In this document: piece by piece, positions 25,347-33,494 of the stretch
Numbering within the stretch: position 1 is the stretch's first letter
Layout: every line of letters starts with the position of its first letter
Source of the DNA: Gammaproteobacteria bacterium
Lineage (GTDB): Bacteria > Pseudomonadota > Gammaproteobacteria > SZUA-140
DNA: 33,494 nucleotides
Direction: 5' to 3'
Assembly (NCBI GenBank): GCA_015492435.1
Contig: WGFB01000094.1
Location: 1 to 33,494, forward strand
The notes under the pieces: generated by a model
Database searches by the model: none
Told to the model about the DNA's origin: nothing
Seen by the model: the letters and a program-made list of their open reading frames with translations, nothing else
Position numbers and translations under genes: made by a program

Positions 25347-26804
25347 ATGAAAAAAATGTGGTCGATAAGGGACTGCGCGCAGTACCTGGTCTTGGCGCTG
25401 CTTGTGACAAGCAGCAGCGCCCTGTGGGCGGCGGCGCGGGATCTGCCCGATTTCACGGATCTGGTGGAAGATGCGCGTGGCACGGTCGTCAACATCAGCT
25501 CGACACAAAAGATCACCCGCGGGCGTGGCTTCGGGCCTTTCAGCGACCCTCACGGCCGCCGGCCGGAGACACCGTTTGACGATTTTTTCCGCCGCTTCTT
25601 CGGCGACGAATACGGGGATGGCGGCCCGGAGGAGTTCTATGACAAGTCCCTGGGTTCCGGTTTTATCATCTCCGAGGATGGCTACATTCTCACCAATAAT
25701 CACGTGATCCGGGGCGCGGACGAGGTCATCGTCAAGCTGTCCGACAAGCGCGAATTCGTGGCCGAAGTGGTGGGATCGGACAAGCGCAGCGATATCGCCT
25801 TGTTGAAGATCGATGCACAGGGGCTGCCCGTCGCCAGAATCGGGGATTCCAACAAGCTGAAGGTGGGGGCCTGGGTGCTGGCCATCGGCTCCCCCTTCGG
25901 TTTCGACTACACGGTGACGGCCGGCATCGTCAGCGCCAAGGCGCGCAGTCTGCCCAACGAGAACTACGTGCCCTTCATCCAGACGGATGTGGCCATCAAC
26001 CCCGGCAATTCCGGCGGCCCCCTGCTGAACATGGAGGGCGAAGTGGTCGGGATCAATTCCCAGATCTACAGCCGCACCGGCGGTTTCATGGGCCTGTCCT
26101 TCGCCATCCCCATCGAGGTGGTGATGGATGTCGTGGAGCAACTCAAGACCAGCGGTCACGTGGTGCGCGGCTGGCTGGGCATCCTCATTCAGGATGTGAC
26201 CCGGGAACTGGCGGAGTCCTTCGGCATGGACAAGCCCATCGGCGCCCTGGTGGCCCGGGTGCTGCCCGACAGCCCGGCGGAAGACGCGGGCATCAAGGTG
26301 GGTGATGTCATCGTGGAATATGACGGCCGCGAGGTGGGAAGCTCGTCAGCCCTGCCCCCGATGGTGGGGAGCACCAAGGTGGGCGAGAAGGTGAAAATCA
26401 GGATCATCCGCGAGGGCAAATCCAGGACGCTCAAGGTCAGGATCAGCGAACTGCCCGAGGACGATGAAATCCGGCTGGCCCGTGATGGGGGTGACGGCAC
26501 CAGCGAGGTGCGCGTCAAGCGTATCGACGTGGTTGTGTCGGAACTTACCGAGGAGCAAAAGCGGGAGCAGGACGGCAAGACCGGGGTCTATGTCGATGCG
26601 GTGAAGTCCGGTCCGGCCTCCCGCGCGGGCATCCGCCGCGGTGACATCATACTCAAGTTCAACGGCGAGGATGTGGAGGGCGTCAAGCACTTCAAGAAGC
26701 TGGTCGAGGACGCCCCCGAGGGCAGGCCGGTGCCGGTGCTGATCCTGCGCCGCGGCAGCCCCATTTTCCTGGCCTTGAAGATCGCCGGGGAAGACGAGGA
26801 ATGA
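25347..26804 (+). CDS. mucD: periplasmic serine endoprotease of DegP/MucD type
   Basis: The 485-residue exported protease/chaperone has a signal peptide (hydrophobic core about 12-27, likely cut after LWA). The trypsin-like domain has the triad H119 (NNHVI), D149 (SDIALLKI) and S222 (NPGNSGGPL). Two PDZ domains follow (about 275-365 and 395-485) with GWLGILIQDV and TGVYVDAVKSGPASRAGIRRGD. It degrades misfolded envelope proteins and in pseudomonads is encoded at the end of the algU-mucABC cluster, as here beside rseC. ATG 25347 has AGGAG seven bases upstream; a TTG at 25341 is less likely. The protein ends just after the second PDZ domain, as expected. Confidence 0.95.
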   Translation: MKKMWSIRDCAQYLVLALLVTSSSALWAAARDLPDFTDLVEDARGTVVNISSTQKITRGRGFGPFSDPHGRRPETPFDDFFRRFFGDEYGDGGPEEFYDKSLGSGFIISEDGYILTNNHVIRGADEVIVKLSDKREFVAEVVGSDKRSDIALLKIDAQGLPVARIGDSNKLKVGAWVLAIGSPFGFDYTVTAGIVSAKARSLPNENYVPFIQTDVAINPGNSGGPLLNMEGEVVGINSQIYSRTGGFMGLSFAIPIEVVMDVVEQLKTSGHVVRGWLGILIQDVTRELAESFGMDKPIGALVARVLPDSPAEDAGIKVGDVIVEYDGREVGSSSALPPMVGSTKVGEKVKIRIIREGKSRTLKVRISELPEDDEIRLARDGGDGTSEVRVKRIDVVVSELTEEQKREQDGKTGVYVDAVKSGPASRAGIRRGDIILKFNGEDVEGVKHFKKLVEDAPEGRPVPVLILRRGSPIFLALKIAGEDEE

Positions 26805-26868
26805 AGCCGGGTACCGGCAAGGCGGAGGGATAGGCCCGCGGAAGACATGTGCCGCTGAAATCACCAAT

Positions 26869-26892
26869 CCCCTTCCCAAGGCCGGGAAGGGG
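26869..26892. terminator. strong 9-bp hairpin after the protease gene
   Basis: CCCCTTCCC (26869-26877) and GGGAAGGGG (26884-26892) pair perfectly around a 6-base loop, 65 bases after the mucD stop. No T-run follows, so it may be a transcript-stabilising or Rho-assisted end rather than a full intrinsic terminator. Confidence 0.45.
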
Positions 26893-26937
26893 GCGCCTAG
26901 TCCGGGAACTGCCTGCGTGGGCGCCCGGCCAGCGCCT

Positions 26938-26966
26938 GGAATCCGATGGCACAGACCCCATATAGT
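26938..26966 (+). promoter_or_regulatory. possible promoter of the lepA operon
   Basis: TATAGT (26961-26966) matches the -10 consensus at five of six positions, in an otherwise GC-rich region, about 24 bases before the lepA ATG. The -35 region 17 bases upstream (GGAATC, 26938-26943) is poor. Confidence 0.3.
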
Positions 26967-26989
26967 TGAAAGAGACCGCTGCACACATC

Positions 26990-28783
26990 ATGCGCCAGAT
27001 TCGTAATTTCTCCATCATCGCCCATATTGATCATGGCAAGTCGACCCTCTCGGACCGGCTGATCCAGGTATGCGGCGGCTTGAGCGAGCGTGAAATGTCG
27101 GAACAGGTGCTGGATTCCATGGACCTGGAGCGCGAGCGCGGCATCACCATCAAGGCACAGAGCGTCTCCCTGGAATATCGGGCCAGGGACGGGCGGAAAT
27201 ACCTGCTCAACTTCATCGACACGCCCGGTCACGTGGATTTTTCCTACGAGGTTTCCCGCTCCCTGGCCGCCTGCGAAGGGGCGCTGCTGGTGGTGGACGC
27301 CTCCCAGGGCGTGGAGGCGCAGACCGTGGCCAATTGTTATACGGCCATCGAGCAGGGGCTGGAGGTCGTGCCCGTACTCAACAAGATCGATCTGCCCACC
27401 GCCGAGCCGGAGCGGGTGATCCAGGAGATCGAGGAGATTGTCGGCATCGAGGCGGGTGACGCCGTGCGCGTCAGCGCCAAGACCGGCGAGGGTATCGGGG
27501 ATCTGCTGGAAACACTGGTCTCCCGGATTCCCCCTCCCGTGGGCGATCCCGATGCGCCCTTGCAGGCCCTGATCATCGATTCCTGGTTCGACAATTTTCT
27601 GGGCGTTATTTCCCTGGTGCGCGTGGTGCAGGGCACGCTGCGCCAGCGGGACAAGATCACCGTCATGTCCACGGGGCGGGGCTACCAGGTCAACAAGACG
27701 GGAATCTTTACCCCCAAGCCTCTCGAACAGGACGCCTTGCGCGCGGGGGAGGTGGGCTTCGTCATCGCCGGCATCAAGGAAGTGGACGGCGCGCCCGTGG
27801 GGGATACCCTGACGCACACATCCAATCCGGCTGCGCAGCCCCTGCCCGGTTTCCAGGACGTAAAACCCCAGGTCTTCGCCGGCCTGTTTCCCGTTTCCGC
27901 GGACGATTACGAGGCCCTGCGTGACGCCCTCGCCAAGCTGCGCCTCAATGATGCCTCCCTGTTTTATGAGCCCGAGACATCCCAGGCGCTGGGCTTTGGT
28001 TTCCGCTGCGGCTTCCTGGGCATGCTGCACATGGAGATCGTTCAGGAGCGCCTGGAACGGGAATACAATCTCAATCTCATTACCACGGCGCCCACCGTCA
28101 TCTACGAGGTCGTGACCTCCAAGGGCGAGGTGCTCAAGGTGGACAACCCCGCCCGCCTGCCTCCGCCGGGCACCATCGCCGAGATACGCGAACCCGTGAT
28201 TCAGGCCGATATCCTCGTGCCCTCCGATTATCTGGGGGCGGTGATCAATCTCTGCGTCGAAAAGCGTGGTGTCCAGAAAAAAATGCATTATCATGGCAAA
28301 CAGGTCGCCGTGACCTATGAATTGCCCATGAACGAGGTCGTGCTGGATTTCTATGACCGGCTGAAATCGGTCAGCCGGGGTTATGCCTCGCTGGACTATA
28401 CATTTCTGCGTTTTCAGTCCTCGGACCTGGTCAAGCTGGATCTTCTGATCAATGGTGAGTGCGTGGACGCGCTGTCCCTCATCGTGCACCGCGAGCGCGC
28501 GGCGCTGAAGGGGCGGGAACTGGCCGAGAAGATGCGGGAACTGATTCCCCGGCAGATGTTCGATGTGGCGATCCAGGCCGCGATCGGCTCCCACATCGTG
28601 GCCCGGGAGACTGTCAAGGCCTTGCGCAAGAATGTCACCGCCAAGTGTTACGGCGGTGATATCACGCGCAAGAGGAAATTGTTGGAGAAACAGAAGGCAG
28701 GGAAGAAGCGCATGAAACAGGTGGGGGTGGTGGAGATTCCCCAGGATGCGTTTCTGGCCGTGTTGCATACAGGTAAAAAGTAA
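26990..28783 (+). CDS. lepA: translation elongation factor 4 (LepA)
   Basis: The 597-residue translational GTPase acts on ribosomes during initiation and elongation and can back-translocate. G1 is AHIDHGKST (11-19), G3 is DTPGH and G4 is NKID. EF-Tu/EF-G-like domains follow, then the LepA-specific C-terminal domain with the basic tail ([24 protein letters not shown]), which binds the tRNA/ribosome. E. coli LepA has 599 residues. ATG 26990 gives the normal amino terminus ([12 protein letters not shown]); a TTG at 26966 would add eight atypical residues. The stop overlaps the lepB start (TAATG). The long minus-strand open frame over this gene is a GC-rich shadow. Confidence 0.97.
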   Translation: MRQIRNFSIIAHIDHGKSTLSDRLIQVCGGLSEREMSEQVLDSMDLERERGITIKAQSVSLEYRARDGRKYLLNFIDTPGHVDFSYEVSRSLAACEGALLVVDASQGVEAQTVANCYTAIEQGLEVVPVLNKIDLPTAEPERVIQEIEEIVGIEAGDAVRVSAKTGEGIGDLLETLVSRIPPPVGDPDAPLQALIIDSWFDNFLGVISLVRVVQGTLRQRDKITVMSTGRGYQVNKTGIFTPKPLEQDALRAGEVGFVIAGIKEVDGAPVGDTLTHTSNPAAQPLPGFQDVKPQVFAGLFPVSADDYEALRDALAKLRLNDASLFYEPETSQALGFGFRCGFLGMLHMEIVQERLEREYNLNLITTAPTVIYEVVTSKGEVLKVDNPARLPPPGTIAEIREPVIQADILVPSDYLGAVINLCVEKRGVQKKMHYHGKQVAVTYELPMNEVVLDFYDRLKSVSRGYASLDYTFLRFQSSDLVKLDLLINGECVDALSLIVHRERAALKGRELAEKMRELIPRQMFDVAIQAAIGSHIVARETVKALRKNVTAKCYGGDITRKRKLLEKQKAGKKRMKQVGVVEIPQDAFLAVLHTGKK

Positions 28784-29613
28784 TGAATTTCGACTTTCAG
28801 GCAGTGATGGTGGTGGCGTTGGCCATTTCCGGCGCGATCTGGCTGGTGGACGCCATCAAGTTCGCGCCGCGCAGGCGCCTGGCGCTGGCCAGGGCCACGG
28901 AACAGGCGGGTGGAGAGCTGGACGAGGAGACGGTCAACAAGGTGGCCAAGGAGCCCTTGCTGGTGGAATATTCCCGTTCCTTCTTTCCCATCATCCTGGT
29001 GGTGCTGCTGCTGCGTTCCTTCGTCATCGAGCCCTTTCGCATCCCGTCCGCGTCCATGATGCCGACACTGCTGACCGGCGATTTCATCCTGGTCAACAAA
29101 TACGCCTATGGCCTGCGCCTGCCCATCCTGGGCACCAAGATTGTCGAGGTCGGCGAGCCCAGGCGCGGCGACGTGGTGGTGTTCCGCTTTCCCAAGGATC
29201 CCTCCATCGATTACATCAAGCGGGTGGTGGGCCTGCCCGGCGACAGGATCGCCTATTTCAACAAAATGCTCTTCATCAACGGCGAGCCCGCGGAACAGAA
29301 ATCGCTGGGACTGTATACCGGCGTGGGCGCCGGCCTGGACATGACGGGCGCCAGTCTGCGGGAGGAGACCCTGGACGGGATCAAGCACCAGATTCTGATC
29401 GAGAACAGCCGCAAGCTGGTCGAGGGGGAATTCGTGGTTCCCGAGGGCGAGTACTTCGTCATGGGAGACAACCGTGACAACAGCAACGACAGCCGTTTCT
29501 GGGGGACGGTGCCCGAGGAGAACCTGGTGGGTCGCGCCTTCATGATCTGGATGAACTGGGATTCCAGCATGGGTGGCGTGAATTGGGAGCGCATTGGCAA
29601 CAGCATCGATTAA
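28783..29613 (+). CDS. lepB: signal peptidase I
   Basis: The 276-residue inner-membrane protease removes signal peptides from exported proteins. It has two N-terminal membrane helices (about 8-24 and 66-80), nucleophile S91 in PSASMMPTL, general base K146 in YIKRVVGLPGD, and the box E motif MGDNRDNSNDSRFWGTVP. The start overlaps the lepA stop by one base. The lepA-lepB pairing is conserved in gammaproteobacteria. Confidence 0.96.
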   Translation: MNFDFQAVMVVALAISGAIWLVDAIKFAPRRRLALARATEQAGGELDEETVNKVAKEPLLVEYSRSFFPIILVVLLLRSFVIEPFRIPSASMMPTLLTGDFILVNKYAYGLRLPILGTKIVEVGEPRRGDVVVFRFPKDPSIDYIKRVVGLPGDRIAYFNKMLFINGEPAEQKSLGLYTGVGAGLDMTGASLREETLDGIKHQILIENSRKLVEGEFVVPEGEYFVMGDNRDNSNDSRFWGTVPEENLVGRAFMIWMNWDSSMGGVNWERIGNSID

Positions 29614-29636
29614 ACACGACTGGGGGAGCAGAAAAC

Positions 29637-30017
29637 ATGATGCGGAAATACAATAAGAAAGAAGCGGGACTGACCGGCCTGGGATTCATCTTCATCCTGT
29701 TGATCCTGGCCTTTTTCGTGGCGCTGGGGTTGAAGCTTGTGCCGGTCTACCTCGAATACTACAACGTCACGACTTCGTTGCAATCCCTGGTGAAGGAGGA
29801 CAGCTCGGAATTGTCCAGCAGCCAGGATATCAAGGCCCTGCTCAATAAGCGCCTGGGAATCAATGATGTGACCAGCGTGAGCGACCAGAACATCGCAATC
29901 GAGAAAGCAGGGGACAACACCCTCGTCACGGTTGAGTACGAGGTGAGGAAGAACTTTCTGGGCAATGTGGATATCGTTGTCACATTCAAAGACAGTGTAG
30001 AATTGGCTGGCAGTTGA
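29637..30017 (+). CDS. DUF4845 family single-pass membrane protein
   Basis: The 126-residue protein has an N-terminal KYNKKEAGLTGLGFIFILLILAF-type segment with one membrane helix (about 14-34) and a small periplasmic alpha/beta domain (LKLVPVYLEYYNV; VSDQNIAIEKAGDNTLVTVEYEVR). This matches the DUF4845 proteins that sit between lepB and rnc in many beta- and gammaproteobacteria. Their function is unknown. ATG 29637 has GGAG eight bases upstream; an upstream in-frame ATG at 29583 lies inside lepB. The stop TGA overlaps the TTG start of rnc. Confidence 0.87.
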   Translation: MMRKYNKKEAGLTGLGFIFILLILAFFVALGLKLVPVYLEYYNVTTSLQSLVKEDSSELSSSQDIKALLNKRLGINDVTSVSDQNIAIEKAGDNTLVTVEYEVRKNFLGNVDIVVTFKDSVELAGS

Positions 30018-30688
30018 ATACGGATTATCAGCGGCTTTGTAAGAGGCTAGACTATCAATTCAATGACCTGCAGTTACTGCGCGCGGCCCTGAGCCACCGC
30101 AGCACCGGCAGGAACAACAACGAGCGCCTGGAGTTTCTGGGCGACGCCATTCTGAGCGCCGTCATCGCCGAGGCCCTGTTCCAACAGTTCCCCGATGCGG
30201 ACGAGGGGGTTCTGAGCCGCTTGCGCGCCAGCCTGGTGAAAGGCGAGACACTGGCACGGCTGGCGCGGCAACTGGATCTCGGCGAATACCTGCTGCTGGG
30301 CACGGGTGAAATGAAAAGCGGAGGTTTCCGGCGCGACTCGATCCTGGCGGGAACGCTGGAGGCCATTATCGGCGCTGTCTACCTGGATGGCGGCCAGGCC
30401 AGCAGCCACCGCCTGGTCCATACCATTTTTCATGAGGAACTGGCCGGCGCCTCCCCGGATACCCTCGTCAAAGATCCCAAGACCCGTCTTCAGGAGTATC
30501 TGCAATCCCGCAAGCGCGCATTGCCCGTGTACAGTGTGCAATCCATCGAGGGTGGCGGGCACGAGCAGCGCTTTACCGTGGATTGCCATGTGGAGGAGAT
30601 GGGAAAGCGGGTGACCGGACACGGTTCCAGCCGGCGCAAGGCCGAGCAGGATGCCGCGGCCAGGATGCTGGAATTGATCCAGGGGTGA
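30014..30688 (+). CDS. rnc: ribonuclease III
   Basis: The 224-residue double-stranded RNA endonuclease processes rRNA and regulates mRNAs. The nuclease signature NERLEFLGDAIL has E37, E40 and D44. The second catalytic segment reads SILAGTLEA: E116 matches E. coli E117, but G113 stands where E. coli has the metal-binding D114. The double-stranded RNA-binding domain (about 153-222; DPKTRLQEYLQSR ... GHGSSRRKAEQDAAARML) is complete. The start is TTG at 30014, overlapping the stop of the preceding gene. It lies 14 bases before era, the usual pair. Confidence 0.94.
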   Translation: MNTDYQRLCKRLDYQFNDLQLLRAALSHRSTGRNNNERLEFLGDAILSAVIAEALFQQFPDADEGVLSRLRASLVKGETLARLARQLDLGEYLLLGTGEMKSGGFRRDSILAGTLEAIIGAVYLDGGQASSHRLVHTIFHEELAGASPDTLVKDPKTRLQEYLQSRKRALPVYSVQSIEGGGHEQRFTVDCHVEEMGKRVTGHGSSRRKAEQDAAARMLELIQG

Positions 30689-30702
30689 TGCGGGCGGGAT
30701 AG

Positions 30703-31608
30703 ATGATGAATGCCCCCCGCCAGTTGCCCCACTGCGGCTATGTCGCCATTATCGGGCGCCCGAACGCGGGTAAGTCCACGCTCCTCAACCGTCTGTTGGG
30801 GCAGAAAATCAGTATTACTTCCCGCAAGCCCCAGACCACCCGCCACCGCATTCTCGGCGTGAAGACCGATTCCGGCGCCCAGGTGATCTACGTGGACACC
30901 CCCGGCCTGCATGAGGCGGGAAAACACGCCATGAACCGGCTCATGAACCGCGCCGCGCTGACGGCCCTGCAGGACGTGGACGTGGTGCTGTTCGTGGTCG
31001 ACGAGTTGCACTGGTCGGAGGAGGAGCGCTATATCCTGGGCAAACTCCAGGGCCTGAAGACGCCCGTCATGCTGGTCATCAACAAGGTGGACAAGCTGGC
31101 CGGGCGCGAGCGCCTCCTTCCCCATATCGAACGGCTGTCCGCTCTCCACGACTTCACGGCCATCATCCCCGTCTCCGCCCGTAATGGCGCCAATGTGGAG
31201 GCCGTCGAAGCCCAGGTAAAGGCACTTCTCCCCAGCGCTCCCCAGCTCTTTCCGGAAGACCAGGTGACGGACCGCAGCGAGCGCTTCATCGCCGCGGAAC
31301 TCATCCGCGAGAAGCTCATGCGGCGCCTGGGGCAGGAACTGCCCTATGCCCTGACGGTGGAAATCGAGGAGTACACCATGAAGAAGGGGGTTCTCCATGT
31401 TGGCGCCCTGGTCTGGGTCGAGCGCACGGCGCAGAAGGCCATCGTCATCGGCAAGAACGGCAGTTTTCTCAAGGAAACCGGTAAACAGGCCCGCCGCGAC
31501 ATGGAGCAGATGCTGGGACACAAGGTTTTTCTCAGGCTGTGGGTCAAGGTGAAGAAGAAGTGGAGTGACGACGAGCGCGCCCTGCGCCATCTGGGATACA
31601 GCGAGTGA
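30703..31608 (+). CDS. era: GTPase Era
   Basis: The 301-residue GTPase is needed for 16S rRNA maturation and small-subunit assembly. G1 is GRPNAGKST (18-26), switch I includes QTTRHR, G3 is DTPGLH, G4 is NKVD and G5 is VSA. The C-terminal KH domain has the GxxG loop IGKNGSFLKE and the closing VKVKKKWSDDERALRHLGY. It may begin at ATG 30703 or 30706. The arrangement rnc-era-recO is conserved in gammaproteobacteria. Confidence 0.97.
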   Translation: MMNAPRQLPHCGYVAIIGRPNAGKSTLLNRLLGQKISITSRKPQTTRHRILGVKTDSGAQVIYVDTPGLHEAGKHAMNRLMNRAALTALQDVDVVLFVVDELHWSEEERYILGKLQGLKTPVMLVINKVDKLAGRERLLPHIERLSALHDFTAIIPVSARNGANVEAVEAQVKALLPSAPQLFPEDQVTDRSERFIAAELIREKLMRRLGQELPYALTVEIEEYTMKKGVLHVGALVWVERTAQKAIVIGKNGSFLKETGKQARRDMEQMLGHKVFLRLWVKVKKKWSDDERALRHLGYSE

Positions 31609-31614
31609 TGCGTG

Positions 31615-32385
31615 ATGCAGACCCTGCGAGTCGACCGCCAGCCTGCCTATGTCCTGCACCGCAGGCCTTATCGCAACAACAGCCTGCTGCTCGAATTGCT
31701 GACCCGCGATCACGGCCGGGTCGCCGTCGTGGCGCGCGGGGCCCGGCAGCCCAGGTCGCGCTATCATGGCCTGCTGGTCCAGTTTCAGCCCCTGCTGGTT
31801 TCATGGTCGTGCAAGGGAGGGTTGGGCGCCCTGGGGCAGGCGGAAATTCATTGGACCGCCCGCCGCCTGCAAGGCGAGAGCCTGGCCTGCGGGCTGTACG
31901 TCAATGAACTGCTCATGCGCCTGGTGCACCGCGACGATCCCTGCCTCGCCATATTCCAGCTCTACACGAGCGTGCTGGCCAGGCTGGAGAACGGCCAGGC
32001 GGACAACGAGGCGGCATTGCGCCTGTGTGAGCGCGACCTGCTCCAGGCCCTGGGATATGGCATGGCGCTGGACCATGATGTGGAAAACGGCGAGGCAATC
32101 CGCCCTGAGTGTGTATATAATTATTTTCTCGACAAGGGTCCCGTGCTGGCGTCCGGTAACGGCGTGACGGATACACCGCGGGCTGGAGTGGTGCAACTCA
32201 AGGGCAGCAGTCTCAATGCGCTGGCCCAGGGCAGGCTGGACGATAGAGAGGCCCTCAAGGAAGCCAAGCGCCTGACGCGCATGACGCTGGGAAAACTGCT
32301 GGGGAACAAGCCGCTCAACAGCCGCAGCCTGTTTCGCGAACGCCAGGGCGCGGTTCGCAAGCGGGCGTCCACACCCGGCCCGTAG
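31615..32385 (+). CDS. recO: DNA repair protein RecO
   Basis: The 256-residue recombination mediator loads RecA onto SSB-coated single strands with RecR in the RecF pathway. It has the N-terminal OB fold ([37 protein letters not shown]) and a helical domain with [20 protein letters not shown], as in the family. ATG 31615 is six bases after the era stop; a GTG at 31612 is also in frame. The tail (about 240-256) is basic and not conserved. Confidence 0.93.
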   Translation: MQTLRVDRQPAYVLHRRPYRNNSLLLELLTRDHGRVAVVARGARQPRSRYHGLLVQFQPLLVSWSCKGGLGALGQAEIHWTARRLQGESLACGLYVNELLMRLVHRDDPCLAIFQLYTSVLARLENGQADNEAALRLCERDLLQALGYGMALDHDVENGEAIRPECVYNYFLDKGPVLASGNGVTDTPRAGVVQLKGSSLNALAQGRLDDREALKEAKRLTRMTLGKLLGNKPLNSRSLFRERQGAVRKRASTPGP

Positions 32386-32410
32386 ACCATCAATTCAGGA
32401 ACAAGACGAC

Positions 32411-33160
32411 ATGGTTTTCAAACAGGCGCAGCAGGATATCCTTCTGGGGGTCAACATCGATCATATCGCCACCCTGCGGCAGGCGCGCGGCACCCTCTAT
32501 CCCGAGCCTATACAGGCCGCGCTGGAGGCGGAGCAGGCGGGAGCGGACAGCATTACCCTGCATCTGCGCGAGGATCGCCGCCATATCCAGGATCGGGACG
32601 TGGAAATGCTGCGAGGCATCCTGCAGACCCGCATGAATCTGGAAATGGCAGTGACGGAGGAGATGCTGGGCATTGCCGAGCGCATCAGGCCCGCTGATTG
32701 CTGCCTTGTCCCCGAGCGCCGCGAGGAACTTACCACGGAGGGAGGGCTCGACGTGGCGGGCCAGGAGGCACGCATCCGCGAGGCCTGCGCGCGCCTTGGC
32801 GAGGCAGGTTGCCGGGTTTCCTTGTTCGTCGACGCCGACCTCCATCAGATCGATGCCGCTGTCCGCGCGGGCGCGCCCTGCATTGAGATCCACACGGGGC
32901 ATTACGCCGATGCGGCCGACAGCGTCGCCTGCGAAAAGGAGTTCATGCGCATCAAGCAGGCCGTCGCCCATGCCGCCGAGGCCGGCCTGCAGGTCAACGC
33001 CGGCCACGGCCTCAACTACCACAACGTGGAACCCATCGCCGCCATGGTCGCCATCCGGGAGTTGAATATCGGGCACGCCATCATCGCCCGCGCCCTGTTC
33101 ACGGGGCTGCAGGAAGCGGTCAGGGAGATGAAGCGCCTCATGCGGGACGCGCGGCCATGA
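32411..33160 (+). CDS. pdxJ: pyridoxine 5'-phosphate synthase
   Basis: The 249-residue TIM-barrel enzyme condenses 1-deoxyxylulose 5-phosphate with 3-amino-2-oxopropyl phosphate to form pyridoxine 5'-phosphate. Conserved segments are [17 protein letters not shown], then [36 protein letters not shown] and [15 protein letters not shown] lies 10 bases before the ATG. The stop overlaps the acpS start (ATGA), and the recO-pdxJ-acpS order is the same as in E. coli. Confidence 0.96.
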   Translation: MVFKQAQQDILLGVNIDHIATLRQARGTLYPEPIQAALEAEQAGADSITLHLREDRRHIQDRDVEMLRGILQTRMNLEMAVTEEMLGIAERIRPADCCLVPERREELTTEGGLDVAGQEARIREACARLGEAGCRVSLFVDADLHQIDAAVRAGAPCIEIHTGHYADAADSVACEKEFMRIKQAVAHAAEAGLQVNAGHGLNYHNVEPIAAMVAIRELNIGHAIIARALFTGLQEAVREMKRLMRDARP

Positions 33161-33494
33161 TCTTCGGCGTCGGCGCGGACATCGTGGAGGTGCGCCGCAT
33201 GGAGCAGAACCTGGCGCGCTACGGCGACCGCTTCGCGCGGCGCATCCTCACGGATCGTGAGTTCCGGGAGTTCACCCGCAACACCCGGCCCGCCCACTTC
33301 CTCGCCAAGCGCTTCGCCGCCAAGGAGGCCACCGCCAAGGCCTTCGGCACCGGGTTCCGCAACGGCCTGACCCTGCGCCACATCGGCGTGACCCACGACG
33401 ATCTGGGCCGCCCCATGCTGGAATACAGCGGCGCCGCAGAGGCCTACCGGCGCCGCTGCGGGGTGCGCGAGAGCCACCTCAGCCTGTCCGATGA
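33157..33494 (+). CDS. acpS: holo-[acyl-carrier-protein] synthase (3' end outside window)
   Basis: The visible 112 codons encode the phosphopantetheinyl transferase that activates acyl carrier protein using coenzyme A. The metal-binding D8 in GVGADIVEV, the motif [18 protein letters not shown] and the segment ITHDDLGRP-like [10 protein letters not shown] are present. The protein is cut by the window edge at HLSLSD, where the family still has about 12-15 residues. The start overlaps the pdxJ stop by four bases. Confidence 0.94.
   Translation, partial: MIFGVGADIVEVRRMEQNLARYGDRFARRILTDREFREFTRNTRPAHFLAKRFAAKEATAKAFGTGFRNGLTLRHIGVTHDDLGRPMLEYSGAAEAYRRRCGVRESHLSLSD

Noticed and set aside
26897-28768. 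623-codon minus-strand open frame across lepA
   Set aside because: It is the shadow of lepA; low-complexity His/Gly/Asp-rich translation without domains.

Overview
The window is a stretch of bacterial chromosome, most likely from a gammaproteobacterium related to the purple sulfur or sulfur-oxidising Chromatiales-type lineages. The clues are the gene order nadB <> rpoE-rseA ... rseC ... lepA-lepB-(DUF4845)-rnc-era-recO-pdxJ-acpS, the sdhCDAB-sdhE-ygfX cluster beside ygfZ, and close resemblance of the housekeeping proteins to E. coli and Pseudomonas proteins. Base composition is GC-rich, with a few AT-rich promoter pockets. The genus cannot be fixed from the sequence alone. I see no rRNA, tRNA, CRISPR array or prophage.

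Layout. (1) 1-1773: the last codons of a lysS-like gene, then ybiT (ABC-F ATPase). (2) 1774-9702: an AT-rich promoter region and one 7.6-kb gene for a secreted, surface-anchored protein. It has four FG-GAP beta-propellers of exactly seven blades each, joined by acidic thrombospondin type 3-like calcium-binding linkers, and ends in a choice-of-anchor-like domain plus a Gly-rich/hydrophobic/Arg sorting tail. (3) 9768-15770, all on the minus strand: an HDOD gene and a seven-gene signalling cluster (TPR/FimV-like protein, pseudo-receiver protein, small MglA/Arf-like GTPase, winged-helix plus roadblock-like protein, roadblock/LC7 protein, stand-alone Aer-type PAS protein, PhnD-like ligand-binding protein without a signal peptide). 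Three sequences resembling flagellar sigma-28 promoters lie in front of genes of this region. A 159-bp MITE-like element with CTAG target duplications sits exactly at the stop codon of the last gene of the cluster. (4) 15771-16383: a gene-poor stretch with a decayed coding remnant and hairpins. (5) 16384-23058: ygfZ (minus), sdhC-D-A-B-E-ygfX (plus) and nadB (minus; its end overlaps that of ygfX). (6) 23182-26804: rpoE with an autoregulatory-type sigma-E promoter, rseA, a strong terminator where rseB would be expected, then rseC and a mucD/degP-type protease as a separate unit. (7) 26990-33494: lepA-lepB-DUF4845-rnc-era-recO-pdxJ-acpS, tightly packed with stop/start overlaps; acpS runs off the window.

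How it works together. The right half is core physiology: complex II with its flavinylation factor, NAD synthesis, the sigma-E envelope stress circuit, protein export, RNA processing, ribosome assembly, recombination repair and PLP synthesis. The left half is accessory. The most interesting part is the minus-strand GTPase/roadblock/PAS/PhnD cluster. I infer it to be a sensory module, possibly tied to motility or cell polarity, that feeds redox (PAS) and ligand (PhnD-like) information into an MglA/MglB-like switch. The giant calcium-binding propeller protein next door is a candidate adhesin.
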